Positions 23,955 through 34,815 are shown, numbered from the stretch's first letter. The stretch is 64,000 nucleotides of DNA from Corydoras sp. C115 (GCA_019802505.1 JAFMOC010000007.1:10674001-10738000); one strand, 5' to 3'. The notes: generated by a model not told the origin, from the letters alone. A program made the numbers and translations.

Positions 23955-25150
23955 TTTTTTTCGCCAGTATCGGGAGTAAAGTTACCGTAATAACTATATG
24001 TTGGCTGTAAAGAGCAGCTTCTCAAATTTCATAAACCGTCAGAATTTTTCTGAAGGCGCAAACTGTCGCAAAGTTACGGTATTTCAAAGCAAAAAAAGCC
24101 TTGTTAAAACTGTCTGATCTGCGACCGACTCGTAAAACAGATTCATTACATTACATTTGGTCATTTAGCAGACGCTTTTATCCAAAGCGACTTACAAGGT
24201 GAGCACAGGGTTAATAACAACATCCCTGGAGCAATAACCGCCAACCTTCAGATTGACAGCCCAACACCCTAAACACTGAGCTACCACACTCCACGATCAA
24301 AAGATTCATGCTTTTCTGCCGAAGCTCAGGGTCCTTTATTCAAAAATTTAATTTTATCCAATATAACTAATAAACCCAGCGATGGATTGGCGCCCTGTCC
24401 TGGGTCTATTTGGCCAGCGCCCGAAACGTTCTCCCCTGGATGGGCATGGGGAACCCCACCGCGACCCTAATAGAGGATAAAGCGGGAGATAATGAATGAA
24501 TGAATAACTAATAAACGATCAAACAAAATGAATGTAACAACAGTTTGAAAATGGATAAATACACTGATAAAAGGGCAATTTTTAAAGAGGACAGAGGGGG
24601 AATAAGGGATCTGATGTTTCTAAACCCTAAAAACGTCCCTGGATTACAGAAACGAATCTTTAGTTCGGATCAGGATTGGAACTCACCGTCCAACGATCTC
24701 TATGTAGACGACAGCAGGCGCCGATTTTTCCACCACATCAGCAATAAAGTTGTACTTGTAGCGCGGACTGTCTGATTTATATTGAGAAGCGCATAAAGCT
24801 GTAGGTAGGAGGTGGTTGAGTATTCTGTCGGTGGCGGTTTGGGGCACATCACTGTGATGCTCCTGATCATCACTGCTGCTGATGTAGAGAGCAGCTCCAC
24901 TCAATCCCAATCCCACAGCCACAGCAGACAGGAGGCTCGCCCGATTCGAGCAGCTCTTCTTGCTGCCTCTTTCAGTACTTTGCTCCACATTCAAACCCCC
25001 GAGCCCCGTCCCTGCTCTCGATCTTCTTACAGCAGCAGTGTGGGGCAGGAGGCGACGTGTCGAACAGGAAAGTTTCACCTCAACTGCACTCTCACAGACA
25101 CACGTTCCCATGAGCCGCATGGCAGGACTGATTACAAGTCTTGATGCCAT
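20220..25150 (-). CDS. HTRA2: HtrA2/Omi mitochondrial serine protease (spliced gene)
   Basis: Trypsin-fold protease of the intermembrane space for protein quality control. Exons in order: 24687-25150, 23001-23205, 22719-22913, 21888-21920, 21673-21781, 21515-21584, 21332-21430, 20220-20385; 446 aa against 458 in human. Seen: Arg-rich presequence, one hydrophobic anchor (about residues 70-90), then protease domain with catalytic His (TNAHVV), Asp (AADIATI) and Ser (GNSGG). A C-terminal PDZ domain ends in a peptide close to human's. The 33-nt fourth exon carries the Ser alone. The intron between 21332 and 20385 uses a GC donor (ACAG|GCAAGC); this is the only choice that keeps frame and the conserved SPANR-AGLKPGD junction. 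No AVPS-like IAP-binding tetrapeptide is evident after the anchor. The ATG at 25150 begins MASRL and precedes the presequence. Confidence 0.93.
20609..20650. repeat. (TA)n microsatellite
   Basis: About 21 TA units, then a short AAAT repeat, in the last HTRA2 intron. Confidence 0.95.
20907..21107 (+). repeat. Second tRNA-related SINE family, near-complete copy
   Basis: tRNA-like head (GGGCATAGTAGCTCAGTGGATAGGGTGTTGGGCTA..., B-like TTAGTTCAAATC). The 3' part ends CGCTTTGGATAAAAGCGGCTGCCAAATGAC...AAATGTAAATGTAA, a tail common in fish repeats. Unrelated to the V-SINE above. In an HTRA2 intron. Confidence 0.7.
22430..22545 (+). repeat. Partial copy of the second SINE family
   Basis: Diverged head and B-like region (GTGTGGTAGATCAGTGCTTAGGGTATTGGGCTAG...). 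The 3' part is missing. In an HTRA2 intron. Confidence 0.55.
23288..23305 (+). repeat. Poly(G) tract, 18 nt
   Basis: Uninterrupted G run in HTRA2 intron 1 (template strand for the gene). Length is prone to sequencing error. Confidence 0.9.
23772..24140 (+). mobile_element. Left end of a DNA transposon, probably hAT-like
   Basis: Starts CAGGGGCGTCGTTAGACC with a GC-rich palindromic segment (GGGCTTTCGGAGCTATAGCCCC), as seen at ends of some fish hAT-type elements. No matching right terminus is found in the window. No coding capacity. Contains a (GT)n tract at about 23918-23945. Confidence 0.4.
24146..24298 (-). repeat. Second SINE family copy, inverted
   Basis: Begins with the reverse complement of the common tail (CATTTAGCAGACGCTTTTATCCAAAGCGACTTAC) and ends in a diverged head (ACTGAGCTACCACACTCC). 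Short pieces of the same tail occur at 9049-9110, 21968-22020 and 29841-29890. Confidence 0.65.
24377..24505 (+). repeat. V-SINE 3' fragment with its own target duplication
   Basis: Only the last third of the SINE is present, from CCAGCGATGGATTGGCG to (GAAT)n. It is bracketed by ATAACTAATAAAC on both sides, so it is a separate insertion of a 5'-truncated copy. Confidence 0.85.
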
Positions 25151-25400
25151 GTTGCATCACGCTCCTTTTCACGATCGTCAAAAAGTAAACTTCAGTTTAA
25201 AGCATGATCTCAGATGACCCCGTCTGCTTTATAAACTTTATAAACTTTGAGCCGCGAATCTCTGAACTTCGGGACGCGTCGGCTGCACCCACGCAAAGCG
25301 TTCCGGATATGATTCATCTGCGCATGCCTGCTCACGCAATCGGCATCAGCTAGGGTAACGTTCCAAACTACATCCTAGTGCACTACATCTCTAATCTCAG
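25151..25400 (-). promoter_or_regulatory. HTRA2: HTRA2 promoter region with NRF-1-like site
   Basis: CpG-richer than its surroundings (CGCGTCGG, CGTTCCGG). TGCGCATGCC at 25319-25328 matches most of the NRF-1 consensus, which suits a nuclear gene for a mitochondrial protein. TSS unknown. Confidence 0.45.
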
Positions 25401-25837
25401 ATTATAGGCAGCAGTTTGCATGCAGTTTGGTATGCAACATATAAACCAATTGCCTATATTATGTTCTTATAAAGAAATAAAATATAATCCAGTGCTCTTG
25501 TGTACTTGTGCCATCTCAAGATGAACAGATTGCTTTGTTATTGTGCATAAAACCATATATAGCATGTATGGGATATAATAAAGTCCGTTGTTTAGACTTA
25601 CGTCAGTTACAATAGTTATATTTCTAGTCATTTTTTATTCCCGAATATCACAGACAGACACACAGAATATCTACAGACAGACATACGGACAGACGGATGG
25701 ATAAATCCTTTTTTGATCCAAAAGTGCTATTCAGGGCAACCAGTAGATGTTCCATATTGACACGTTTAGGTAAACGGCAAACATTGAAATATCAAAACTA
25801 AAATATAGGATATAAAATTTAAAAACATAAGTACAAA

Positions 25838-26192
25838 TAGGCAGCACGGTGGCTTAGTGGTTAGCACGTTCTCCTCTCAGCACTAGGGTTTCCTGGTTCG
25901 AATCCCCATCTGGGTGGAGTCTCCATGTTCTCCGCATGTCCCCGTGGGTTTCCTCCTGGTTCTCCGGTTTCCTCCCACAATCCAAAAACATGGATCAAGT
26001 CAATCGAGTTCTCCAAATTGCCCCATATAGAGTGTGTTTGTGTGAGTGAGTGTGTGCCCAGTGAAAGATTGGCACCCTGTCCTGGGTGTATCTCCCCAGC
26101 GCCCACAAATATGATGGGCATGGGGAACTCCCCCCCCCTTCCCCCGCGACCCTAATAGAGGATAAAGGGGAAGATAATGGATGGATGGATAA
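25838..26192 (+). repeat. V-SINE copy with a foreign internal patch
   Basis: Full-length plus copy ending in (GATG)n. The usual GAAACGTTCTCCCCTGG after GCGCCC is replaced by ACAAATATG, which also occurs as the flank of the next copy (26551-26565). The C-rich stretch at about 26130-26146 is expanded. Confidence 0.85.
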
Positions 26193-26205
26193 ATACAAAT
26201 ATGAA

Positions 26206-26555
26206 TTCATTCATTCATTATCTCCCGCTTTATCCTCTATTAGGGTCGCGGTGGGGTTCCCCATGCCCATCCAGGGGAAAACGTCTCGGCCGCTGGGCAG
26301 ATACACCCAGAACAGGGCGCCAATCCATCGCTGGGTACACACTCACACACTCAAACACACTCTATATGGGGCAATTTAGAGAACTCAATTAACTTGATCC
26401 ATGTTTTTTTGGACTGTGGGAGGAAACCGGAGAACCCGGAGGAAACCCACGCGGACACGGGGAGAACATGGAAACTCCACCCAGATGGGGATTCGAACCG
26501 GGAATCCCTAGCGCTGAGAGGCGAACGTGCTAACCACTAAGCCACCGTGCCGCCC
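26206..26555 (-). repeat. V-SINE copy, inverted, with target duplication
   Basis: Full-length minus copy flanked by ACAAATATGAAT on both sides. Confidence 0.88.
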
Positions 26556-26565
26556 ACAAATATGA

Positions 26566-28138
26566 ATGTAAAATAAAAATATACAATATAATTGAAACGA
26601 TATCTGACAGTGTGTATAAAGGTGTTTGTAAACATACATTAGTCCAGTACTACCACTGACCATCAAAGTTTAAAACCCAGTAACTCAGATATTTTTAAAA
26701 GATATACTTTTATTTTCTAGTCACACAAAGCATTAACGATTCAGCTTAATATTTTTGTTTGCCTGACCAATTAATACTTGCTATGAATTCTTCTGGTTCT
26801 GATACCAGGAGCAATCCCAAAGTACACCCCGAGTTTTTTTATATAGTCCACCACAGCGCTTATTGAGCAACACATCAGAATACAGGATCAACATCAAGCT
26901 ATGTTATAGATGCATATGCAATCCAACTACTCAGTTTGTACACTTTGGATGTTGCTAGCTAACACATTTACATTTTTATATTGTATTTTATATGTGTGTA
27001 ATTATAATTGCCTGACAAGCCCTTAAATTACTTTGAATTAGAATTACTTCATCTTCTTTCAGATGTTCTCATTGGGTTCACCACAGACAATCATTATTCT
27101 TATTCTATCTTAATAGCATCTCAAACAGGAGGGGAAAGAAAAGACTCCTTGGTATTATTGGTTTGTAAGGAAGGAAGCTTGTGAGAACCAAGGCTCATTC
27201 TACACGAGCAGTGGGGCAGCATTAGCAGTGCAGGACTTCAGTATACAGATTGTGCATTTATCAGGTGTCCATTTGTTCCAAAAATAAAAAAACTGATTCA
27301 GTTCAGTGAAAAAAAACTGAGCTGCTTTTAGTAGAAAGAAATCCAGGTTCTGTCCAATATATCAGAGTGTGATTAATCAGCTACTTAATCCTCTGTGAAG
27401 ATTAATGCCCTCTAAGGTCATTGCTGTAGTCCTCTGTTAGTGTGGCGCTTTCTAAACTGAATTGCATTTTGTGGTGAAATTTCTTCTAATACATTTCTAT
27501 ATGAGTATACTAAATCAGAAAACTACATAACATCAAAATATTAAATATACACTTACAGGCAAAAAAAAAAAAAGAGTACCTCATTTACAAAACACTGGCT
27601 GTAAAATTATCAAATTTAAAACAGATTATGTAACTCACTACTGAATTCCTTTACTTTTTGATTTCTTTAAAAGTATCTGAAAATAGAAAAAGTATATGTC
27701 TAATGACAACCCTGCAATAAAATTAATTATAAGTTAAAGAAAGAAACAGCTTAGCATTTTTTAACTATTAAAACACCCAGCTACATTAATCTACTTTTTA
27801 AAAATATTTTTGACGTTTTTATCTGTTAACTATGTGTGAAAGATGGTGGTAACAACTGGCAGAATTATACTTAAGCAGAGCTGGACACAAATGTCCAGCA
27901 ACAAGACAAACATACAGTTACACGTTACCTTCTCTTTTGAAGCCCTTCTACTGATTCCAGTTCAAATAATATTGCTACTTTTCTCTTCTTTGTTTAATAA
28001 CACAGACATTTCATGAAACATTTCTATTTTTAATAACAAAGTTTAACATCTGAAAATTTTTACAGAAGAAGCGCAGCATAGTCATATGAAGTACACAGTT
28101 TTCAGTCTTTCAAACACTGATAGTTAAATTTGAAATTC
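26566..28138. other. Gene-free interval between HTRA2 and MRPS26
   Basis: AT-rich sequence without a supported exon, tRNA or recognisable mobile element. The MRPS26 3' UTR must lie at its right end, but I found no canonical minus-strand AATAAA close to the stop codon. Confidence 0.5.
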
Positions 28139-31100
28139 TTATTGCATCACAGTTCGTTTTACTACTCGGCCCTCTTTATCTATAGCAAAATTGAAATTTT
28201 TTGGGTTGTCCAGTGCCTCCTCGATTCGCTGATCCAAGTTTTCCATTGTAATAAAGTCCTTTGCCTGTTCCTGAGAAAGATATAAAGGTACAAATGTCAG
28301 TGTAGCCAAATATGGAATAAAAAACAAAACTGCACACCAGTGCCAAAAAAAACATTCCAAAAAACTTTGAACAGTTTGAAAATAAAACACCAAAAATAAA
28401 TTGAAAAAAATAAAATGGACAATGATTGAATTAAATACCAATCAGTGTGCAGATTCTTCAGGTTGAGCAGTTTTTTTGCCATACCAAATGCATAGACAAC
28501 AGATTTTTACTGTTAATATTAAAAAAATAAAAATATTTTGTACTACCATAATATAAACATAATTATTTAAGATACATTCCCTTTAGTCACGTCACTGTCT
28601 ACTTTTTTTCTGTCAAAGTGTGTAGCTTGTTACGAACACACTGCTGACATTTTAGCTAGTCTGTCCTTACACATAGATGACTGTAAATGTACAAAAAGTC
28701 ATCAGGCATGTTCATGTTTAAAAATTAAAAAAATAATAATAATAATAAATAAATAAATAAATTAAAAAAAAGATCTTGATTTGTAAGAAACAAAGAAAAC
28801 AAAGGAAACAGAGTATTGTTTCTTGAAAAAAAAACGTACATGACTTAAGACTTTTTATGAAATGAAAGATTAGAAATAAAACTCTTCATGCAGAATAATT
28901 TCACAAACAATCTAAATTCAATGAAGAACAAAGCCATATGGCTCAGAAGTATGTAAAAGTTTGTATCAGAGTCTGAAACATCATCAAGAACTGAAAAATT
29001 TATACACATACATGTACAAAATGATTTTTACATCTGTATAACCTTACGTCTGATAGTGTTCCTACCTGTAGCTGCAAAATCTCCTGCTCTTTTTCTTTAA
29101 TATATTTCTCCAGTTCCTGCTGACTCAAGATTATTGCCTCTTGCCGTTTTTGCTCTGCAGCCTCGGCCTCTTTCTGCACACGCAGCTCACTACCAGGTAA
29201 ATTAGCACATAAATAAACAGAAGTAATATAAATTGACATCAAATAGTAATTTGTTTTCTTACCGTAATTTCAGCAGCCTGAGATTTTCTGCATCATTCCA
29301 GGCCATTAACAATCTATGCTCCTCTGCCTCCTGCTTGGCCCTTTCCTCTGCCAAAGAGCCAGTCTCTTCTTCATAGCGCTTCCGCAGCATCTCCTCTTTA
29401 AACTGCATTCTATTAACAAAACAAACATGGTGCAATGTGAGGCCAATGTACAGGTTTTAAGCAATCAATTTTCAAAGTGTCAGATATCTCAAAAATATAA
29501 CAAAGGCAAATAGTTGAAAATATACTAATCAAAGTAGCATAAACATATTCATAACATTTTCCTATCCATCAACAGTCAGCTCCTCTGGTACCCATTTAAA
29601 AGAAAATTTAAATACACACCAGTTCAAACCAGTAAAATAAATTGTCCTTATGTACAGTCTACTGTTGGTATTAACACATGTAGCTTAACTTTGATTAAAC
29701 ACATATATACAAATATGACAAGAAATTAAGAACAATCGGACACAATGAGAACTTTCATGAAAGTGCAAATTTTAAGGTTCCCTACTTGACATTGTGAATT
29801 GCTTCCTGCTAGGTACTAAAGTCCCATAGCCCATAGATGTTTACATTTAGTCATTTTGCAGATGCAATTATCCAAAGCTTAGAAATCAGAAGGCCACAAG
29901 TCAGTAGTTAAGGAAATACCAGCTACAGAATTTTCAAACCTGATTATCCAATCCTGTATCCTCACTTTTTTTTAAACATCAGGTATTTCAGAAAGAGATA
30001 CGTTTCTTAAAGATGCCAGGTGACTCCACCTTACGGGCAGTGATCGCTCCACCATTTTGCAGTGGTGAACGCTACAGATTTAGAATTTGCACCATGGGGA
30101 GGTGGAATCACCAGGCGACAATCATCACTAGAGCAAAGTGATTTTGATTTTGTATTTTTAAAATAAAGAGTGAAGGTAAAAGAGGCAGATCCAGAAATGG
30201 TCCTGTAGGCCAGAGTCAGTGCCTTGTACTGAATACAAGCAGCTACAGGGAACCAATGGAGAGAAAGGAGTAGTGGAGTGACATGAGTTTGCTTGGGTTG
30301 TCAAGTCGGGCTGCAGAATTTTAAATCAGATGTAGAGGCCTAATTGTACAAGCTGGGAGACCGCTGTTCTGAAAATGTATCCTACCCATTTAAACATCCT
30401 ATAAACAGTTACTGTGAATGCGCTTAACATATTTTTTCTCTCAACCAATTCCGCCCATAAATTTATGTTGCTGTTCGACATTGTGCTCGTGTTTCGACTT
30501 TGTGCTCAGGTTCAGCTCGACTTTGTGCACGTGTTTCGACACGTGAGTATGATAAATCGCAGTGCCAAAACCTTCACCGATAAGCCTCCAGGTTTCTGCT
30601 AACAGGTAATCTAACTTTGACTTGTCATGTGGTGAGGTTTTTGCAATGCTAGTATTTGTAAAAGTCGTTAGTGTTTTAATACTGCAGGTAGGATGATTTT
30701 ATAGGTCTAGTTACATCATGTTCAGATACTTTAATACAGCAGGTAGGACAATTTTATAGCTCCAGTTATGTCATTTTCAGAGACTGTTACCTTTAATACA
30801 GCAGGTAGGACGATTTTATATGTCCAGTTACGTCATGTTCAGAGACTTTTACCTTTAATGCTGTGCTTTATCAGCTCTAACTGCTTTTCATGTCTGTTTC
30901 ATTTGAGGTGTGGCAGGTTTCATGGAGGTGTAGTCAGATCTTCATCCATGGCTCTGCCGAAGCACTGCGGCTATGACAATTACTAGATGGAACCTGGATA
31001 TTAATTGGACTGGCGGTGCTGCAGGACACCCTCAATGGGCTTATATATTGTTTTCCAGTTGTTAGAGTTTTCATTTGTTAAATACGGTCACCTGATCTCA

Positions 31101-34100
31101 ACACAATCTGTACATGTCTGTCCTACACTGTTGATGCTGCCCGACCGCAGGATGAGTCCCCCACTGAGCCTTGGTCCTCCCAAGGTTTCTTCCTTACAAC
31201 ATAACAGGGAGTTTTTTCTTGCCACTGTAGCTTCGGCTGGCTCTTTGGGGGTTTAAAGGCTTTTAACTTTGTAAAGCTGCTTTGTGACAACGTACTGATG
31301 TAAAAAGCGCTATATAAATAAATTACTTGAACTTGAACTAGGGCGGGATGCAAATCCATTGCTGGGCTCTCACACACCACACCCACAATATGGGGCAATA
31401 TCGAGCAGTCAAATCCATGTTTTTGGACTGTGGGAGGAAACCGGAAAATCCGGAGGAAGCCCATGTAGACCATGTAGGGAAAACATGGAAACTCCACCAA
31501 GATTGGGATTCGAACCTGGATCTCTAGTGCTGAGAAGCAGATGTGTTACTGTGCCACCTAGTTAAAATATTATTACAGTTTGTAGCTCCCTTTGATTTAA
31601 TGATGACTAGTAATTGATATTAAATCTTTAGGTCGACAAAATAACATTCAAATGGAGCACAAACCTTATTGACTGCATTAAATAGTGTAGAGAGTATTCG
31701 ACGATTCGATTCAGAGAACCGTCTATGAACCTCATAGTCGAATGTACCATTTTGACCACATGGGGGTGCCCATGGCTGCTGCTAAGCATTAGTTTTTACA
31801 TGAAATGTCTTTGTTTTCGTTATATATATAGCCTTTTGTCAAATAAAATGATCCTAATTTCTAGAAAAAAAAGAAAAAAGAAAAACAAACAAAAAAAAGG
31901 TTTTCTTTTGTTAGAAAAACAAGTAAAATATAAAAATATATATTTTTTAAAAACTACGCCCTTAGCGCCATCTTGTGGTGAAATTTTAACTGATTCGACT
32001 ATCAGTCGACTATAGGGAAAATCTGACGAATCATATTCGACTATGAAAATCTTTAGATGAATACAGCCCTAGTAGAGAGTATAGGCTTCATGCTCCCAGC
32101 GTCTTGACACGCAAACAAGAACGCATTAAACCCTTAATTCTAAGCTTGGAAGAAACTTGGAAAAACGAACATACATATAGCTTAATTTATTTACCTGTCA
32201 TTGTGTGTTCAGAGTATATTAAAAGGTAGAATATTTTTTAAAGATAAAAGTAAATACTCTGGTTCCTGAATGCTTGAAGCACAAGCACTTATGCAAAATT
32301 TTTAATTTACACATTTTATTTTAAAATTTTATTTATTACACTAGTGTAGCTGTTTGTTCCGTAATTGCTGATTTGTGTTGTTTAATTTGTAAGTCACTTT
32401 GGAGAAGATTAAATGAATAAATGAAGAATATTAAAGCGTTGAGTCCTTACTTATAAAGTACTGTAACCTATAGAATCGTCCTTCTTGCTGTATTAAAGGT
32501 GACAGTATCTGAATATCACGAACATTGACTATAAAATCGTCCTACCTGCTGCATTAAAGGTTTAAATCTCTTATTATGGCGTAATTTCAACTAAATTACA
32601 AAACTGTATTATTTTTCCAAACTGAAATGGGCATTTAGCTATAGATATGCGCTAGGGTAGGATGTTTTGATACAAATTACAAGCAGATGTAAAGGATCAA
32701 AGCCTATCCATCCATTACCTTCCGCTTTATCCTCTATTGGTGTACGCATCCAGGGGAGAGCATCTCGGGCGCTGGGGAGACACACCCCGGACAGGGCGCC
32801 AATCCATGGCTGGGCACACATTCACTCACTAACACAAACACACTCTATATGGGGCAATTTGGATAACTCAATTGACCTTGATCCATGTTTTTGGACTGAG
32901 GAAGCTGGAGAACCCGGAGTAAACCCACAAGGACATGGGAGAACATGGAAACTCCACCCAGATGGGGATTCGAACCGGGAATCCCTAGTGCTGAGAGGCA
33001 AACGTGCTAAACACTAAGCCACCGTGCCGCCCAGAATCAAAGCCTATTCATTCATTCATTCATTATCTCCCACTTTATCCTCTAGTAGGGTCGCGGTGGG
33101 GTTCCCCATGCCCATCCAGGGAAGAACGTTTCGGGCGCTGGGCAGATAGACCCAGGACAGGGCGCCAATCCATCGCTGGGCACACACTCACACACACACA
33201 CACACACACTCTATAGGGGGCAATTTGGAGAATTCAATTGACTTGATCCATGTTTTTGGACTGTGGGAGGAAACCGGAGAACCCGGAGGAAACCCACGCG
33301 GACATGGGGAGAACATGGAAACTCCACCCAGATGGGGATTCGAACCGGGAATCCCTCGCGCTGAGAGGCGATGATCAAAGCCTATATTTAATTAAAATAT
33401 TAGTTATATATAGAGGGCGGCACGGTGGCTTAGTGGTTAGCACGTTCGCCTCTCAGCGCTGGGGATTCCCGGTTCGAATCCCCATCTGGGTGGAGTTTCC
33501 ATGTTCTCCCCTTGCCTGCGTGGGTTTCCTCCGGGTTCTCCGGTTTCCTCCCACAGTCCAAAAACATGGATCAAGTCAATTGAATTCTCAAAAAATTGCC
33601 GCATATAGAGTGTCTCTGTGTGAGTGTGTCTGTGTGCCCAGCGATGGATTGGCGCCCTGTCCTGGGTCTATCTGCCCAGCGCCCGAGACATTCTCCCCTG
33701 GATGGACATGGGGAACCCCACCGCGACCCTAATAGAGGATAAAGCGGGAGATAATGAATGAATGAGTTATATACGAACGTGGCTTGTACTGCTAGCAACA
33801 AACATAAGTTTAGTCTTTTGAGTTGACTGAAGTCTGAAACAGATTGTACGTTTGTTGTTTTGAACCGCTGATTAATGTAGTAGTTGTAAGGAAAAGTGCA
33901 GGTGTTCTTACCTAAGCGCCCTCATGATCAGGTGATACTGACTGTAGCGCTCCTTCAGCACCACCATCTCCACTGGATCCACTGCAGGAGGAGTTTTAAT
34001 CCGTCCCACTTTCGACTTGGCTTTCGGGTCGTTGCGTGATTTTCTGCCGCGGACATTTTCCACCACGACCCCGACCCGAGGAGCCAGGACAGCAGCCGAC

Positions 34101-34129
34101 GCCCGGCATCTAACCACCGCCCGCAACAT
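28139..34129 (-). CDS. MRPS26: Mitochondrial ribosomal protein S26 (spliced gene)
   Basis: Small-subunit protein of the mitochondrial ribosome. Exons in order: 33912-34129, 29263-29409, 29066-29189, 28139-28270; 206 aa against 205 in human. Seen: N-terminal presequence (MLRAVVRCRAS...), the RGRKSRNDP-KAKSK block, PPAVDPVE, the ERY...MRALR segment, a long charged coiled coil (Glu/Lys/Gln-rich, about residues 75-160), and the C-terminal DFITMENLDQRIEEALD...NFNFAI region, all in the order recalled for MRPS26. An in-frame ATG 60 nt upstream exists; I chose 34129 because it aligns with the human start and leads straight into the presequence. Intron 1 is 4.5 kb and full of repeats; the other introns are short. 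Confidence 0.93.
29841..30350. repeat. Unnamed fish interspersed repeat
   Basis: Starts with TTTACATTTAGTCATTTTGCAGATG, related to the tail of the second SINE family. It contains the block CAGTGCCTTGTACTGAATACAAGCAGCTACAGGGAACC-like, typical of a widespread non-coding fish repeat. Ends not resolved. In MRPS26 intron 1. Confidence 0.45.
30678..30860 (+). repeat. Tandem repeat, three units of about 60 bp
   Basis: Each unit reads roughly GCAGGTAGGA(T/C)(G/A)ATTTTATA...CCAGTTA(C/T)(A/G)TCAT(G/T)TTCAGA...CTTTAATAC. Unit starts are near 30685, 30739 and 30800. Related units occur inverted at 32476-32566. Confidence 0.75.
30861..31335 (+). repeat. Fish interspersed repeat ending in a TTGAACT tail
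   Basis: Contains CAAGGTTTCTTCCTTACAACATAACAGGGAGTTTTTTCTTGCCAC and ends TAAAAAGCGCTATATAAATAAATTACTTGAACTTGAACT. This block and tail recur in many fish genomes (family name not certain). No ORF of note. Confidence 0.55.
31341..31562 (-). repeat. Diverged V-SINE copy, inverted
   Basis: Central domain and head are readable on the minus strand (GTTTTTGGACTGTGGGAGG...GATTCGAACC...GTGCCACC). The tail is missing. Confidence 0.75.
31697..32071. mobile_element. Second copy of the non-autonomous hAT-like element
   Basis: Shares long blocks with 9473-9917, including GTGCCCATGGCTGCTGCTAAGC and CGCCATCTTGTGGTGAAATT. The left terminus is eroded. A 10-bp direct repeat, GTAGAGAGTA, flanks it at 31687-31696 and 32072-32081. 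A purine-rich AAAAG tract at about 31864-31900 differs from the first copy. Confidence 0.65.
32476..32566 (-). repeat. Inverted copies of the 60-bp tandem unit
   Basis: Reads on the minus strand as CCTTTAAT(G/A)CAGCA(G/A)G(T/A)AGGACGATT, twice. It matches the array at 30678-30860 and lies about 1.6 kb away in opposite orientation. Confidence 0.65.
32708..33033 (-). repeat. V-SINE copy, inverted (first of a double insertion)
   Basis: Minus copy with small deletions in the tail and central region. It is bracketed by ATCAAAGCCTAT at 32696-32707 and 33036-33047. Confidence 0.85.
33048..33372 (-). repeat. V-SINE copy, inverted (second insertion at the same site)
   Basis: Minus copy lacking its A-box end. 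It is bracketed by ATCAAAGCCTAT at 33036-33047 and 33374-33385, so it shares one target repeat with the preceding copy. It contains a (CA)n tract. Confidence 0.85.
33416..33765 (+). repeat. V-SINE copy with target duplication
   Basis: Full-length plus copy. AGTTATATA flanks both ends. In MRPS26 intron 1. Confidence 0.88.
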
Positions 34130-34373
34130 GCTGCGACGTCTACCACTACAGTAATCACCCCGCACGGAACGCCGAAGATTCAATAACACAGCGCGTTACC
34201 GGATCTGACACCCAAACGAAAGAATAGTCAAAAAACACTATGAGAAGGTCGCCATGCACGCATCTGACAGGAAATACTACTTCTTCTACCAAAGGGGAAA
34301 CGATTCGAAGAACAGCGCAGTGACATGCACTGTTCAGAACGAGAACTGCATGTTCTAGTAACGCCGTAAAAAC

Positions 34374-34675
34374 ATTCATTCATTCATTATCTCCCGCTTT
34401 ATCCTCTATTAGGGTCGCGGTGGGGTTCCCCATGCCCATCCAGGGGAGAAGGTCTCGGGCGCTGGGCAGATAGACCCAGGACAGGGCGCCAATCCATCGC
34501 TGGGCACACACTCACTCACGCATACACACTCTATATGGGGCAATTTTGAGAATTAAATTGACCTGAACCCGGAGGAAACCCACGCAGACACGGGGAGAAC
34601 ATGGAAACTCCACCCAGATGGGGATTCGAACCAGGAATCCCTAGCGCTGAGAGGCGAACTAAGCCACCGTGCCGC
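34374..34675 (-). repeat. V-SINE copy, inverted, internally deleted
   Basis: Lies just upstream of the MRPS26 start region. It lacks the segment between AATTGACCTGA and ACCCGGAGG. The target duplication GCCGTAAAAACATT is present on both sides. Confidence 0.85.
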
Positions 34676-34815
34676 CCGCCGTAAAAACATTCAGGTAAAA
34701 TGTTCCACAGCATTTTAACCTGTTTAGTACAAGGACTTTTCAAGGTATTTGGGAGCTCCAAGCCAAAAAAATAATGTCCCACCGAACAAATATTTCTTAC
34801 TAATGTTAACGAACA

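Noticed and set aside
23772..24140. Candidate complete DNA transposon
   Set aside because: Only one terminus was found; reported as a left-end fragment instead of a whole element.
30414..30602. Small plus-strand frame with TTCGAC/TTTGTGC-type repeats near 30478-30545
   Set aside because: Lies in repeat-rich MRPS26 intron 1, with no splice or start context and no recognisable domain.
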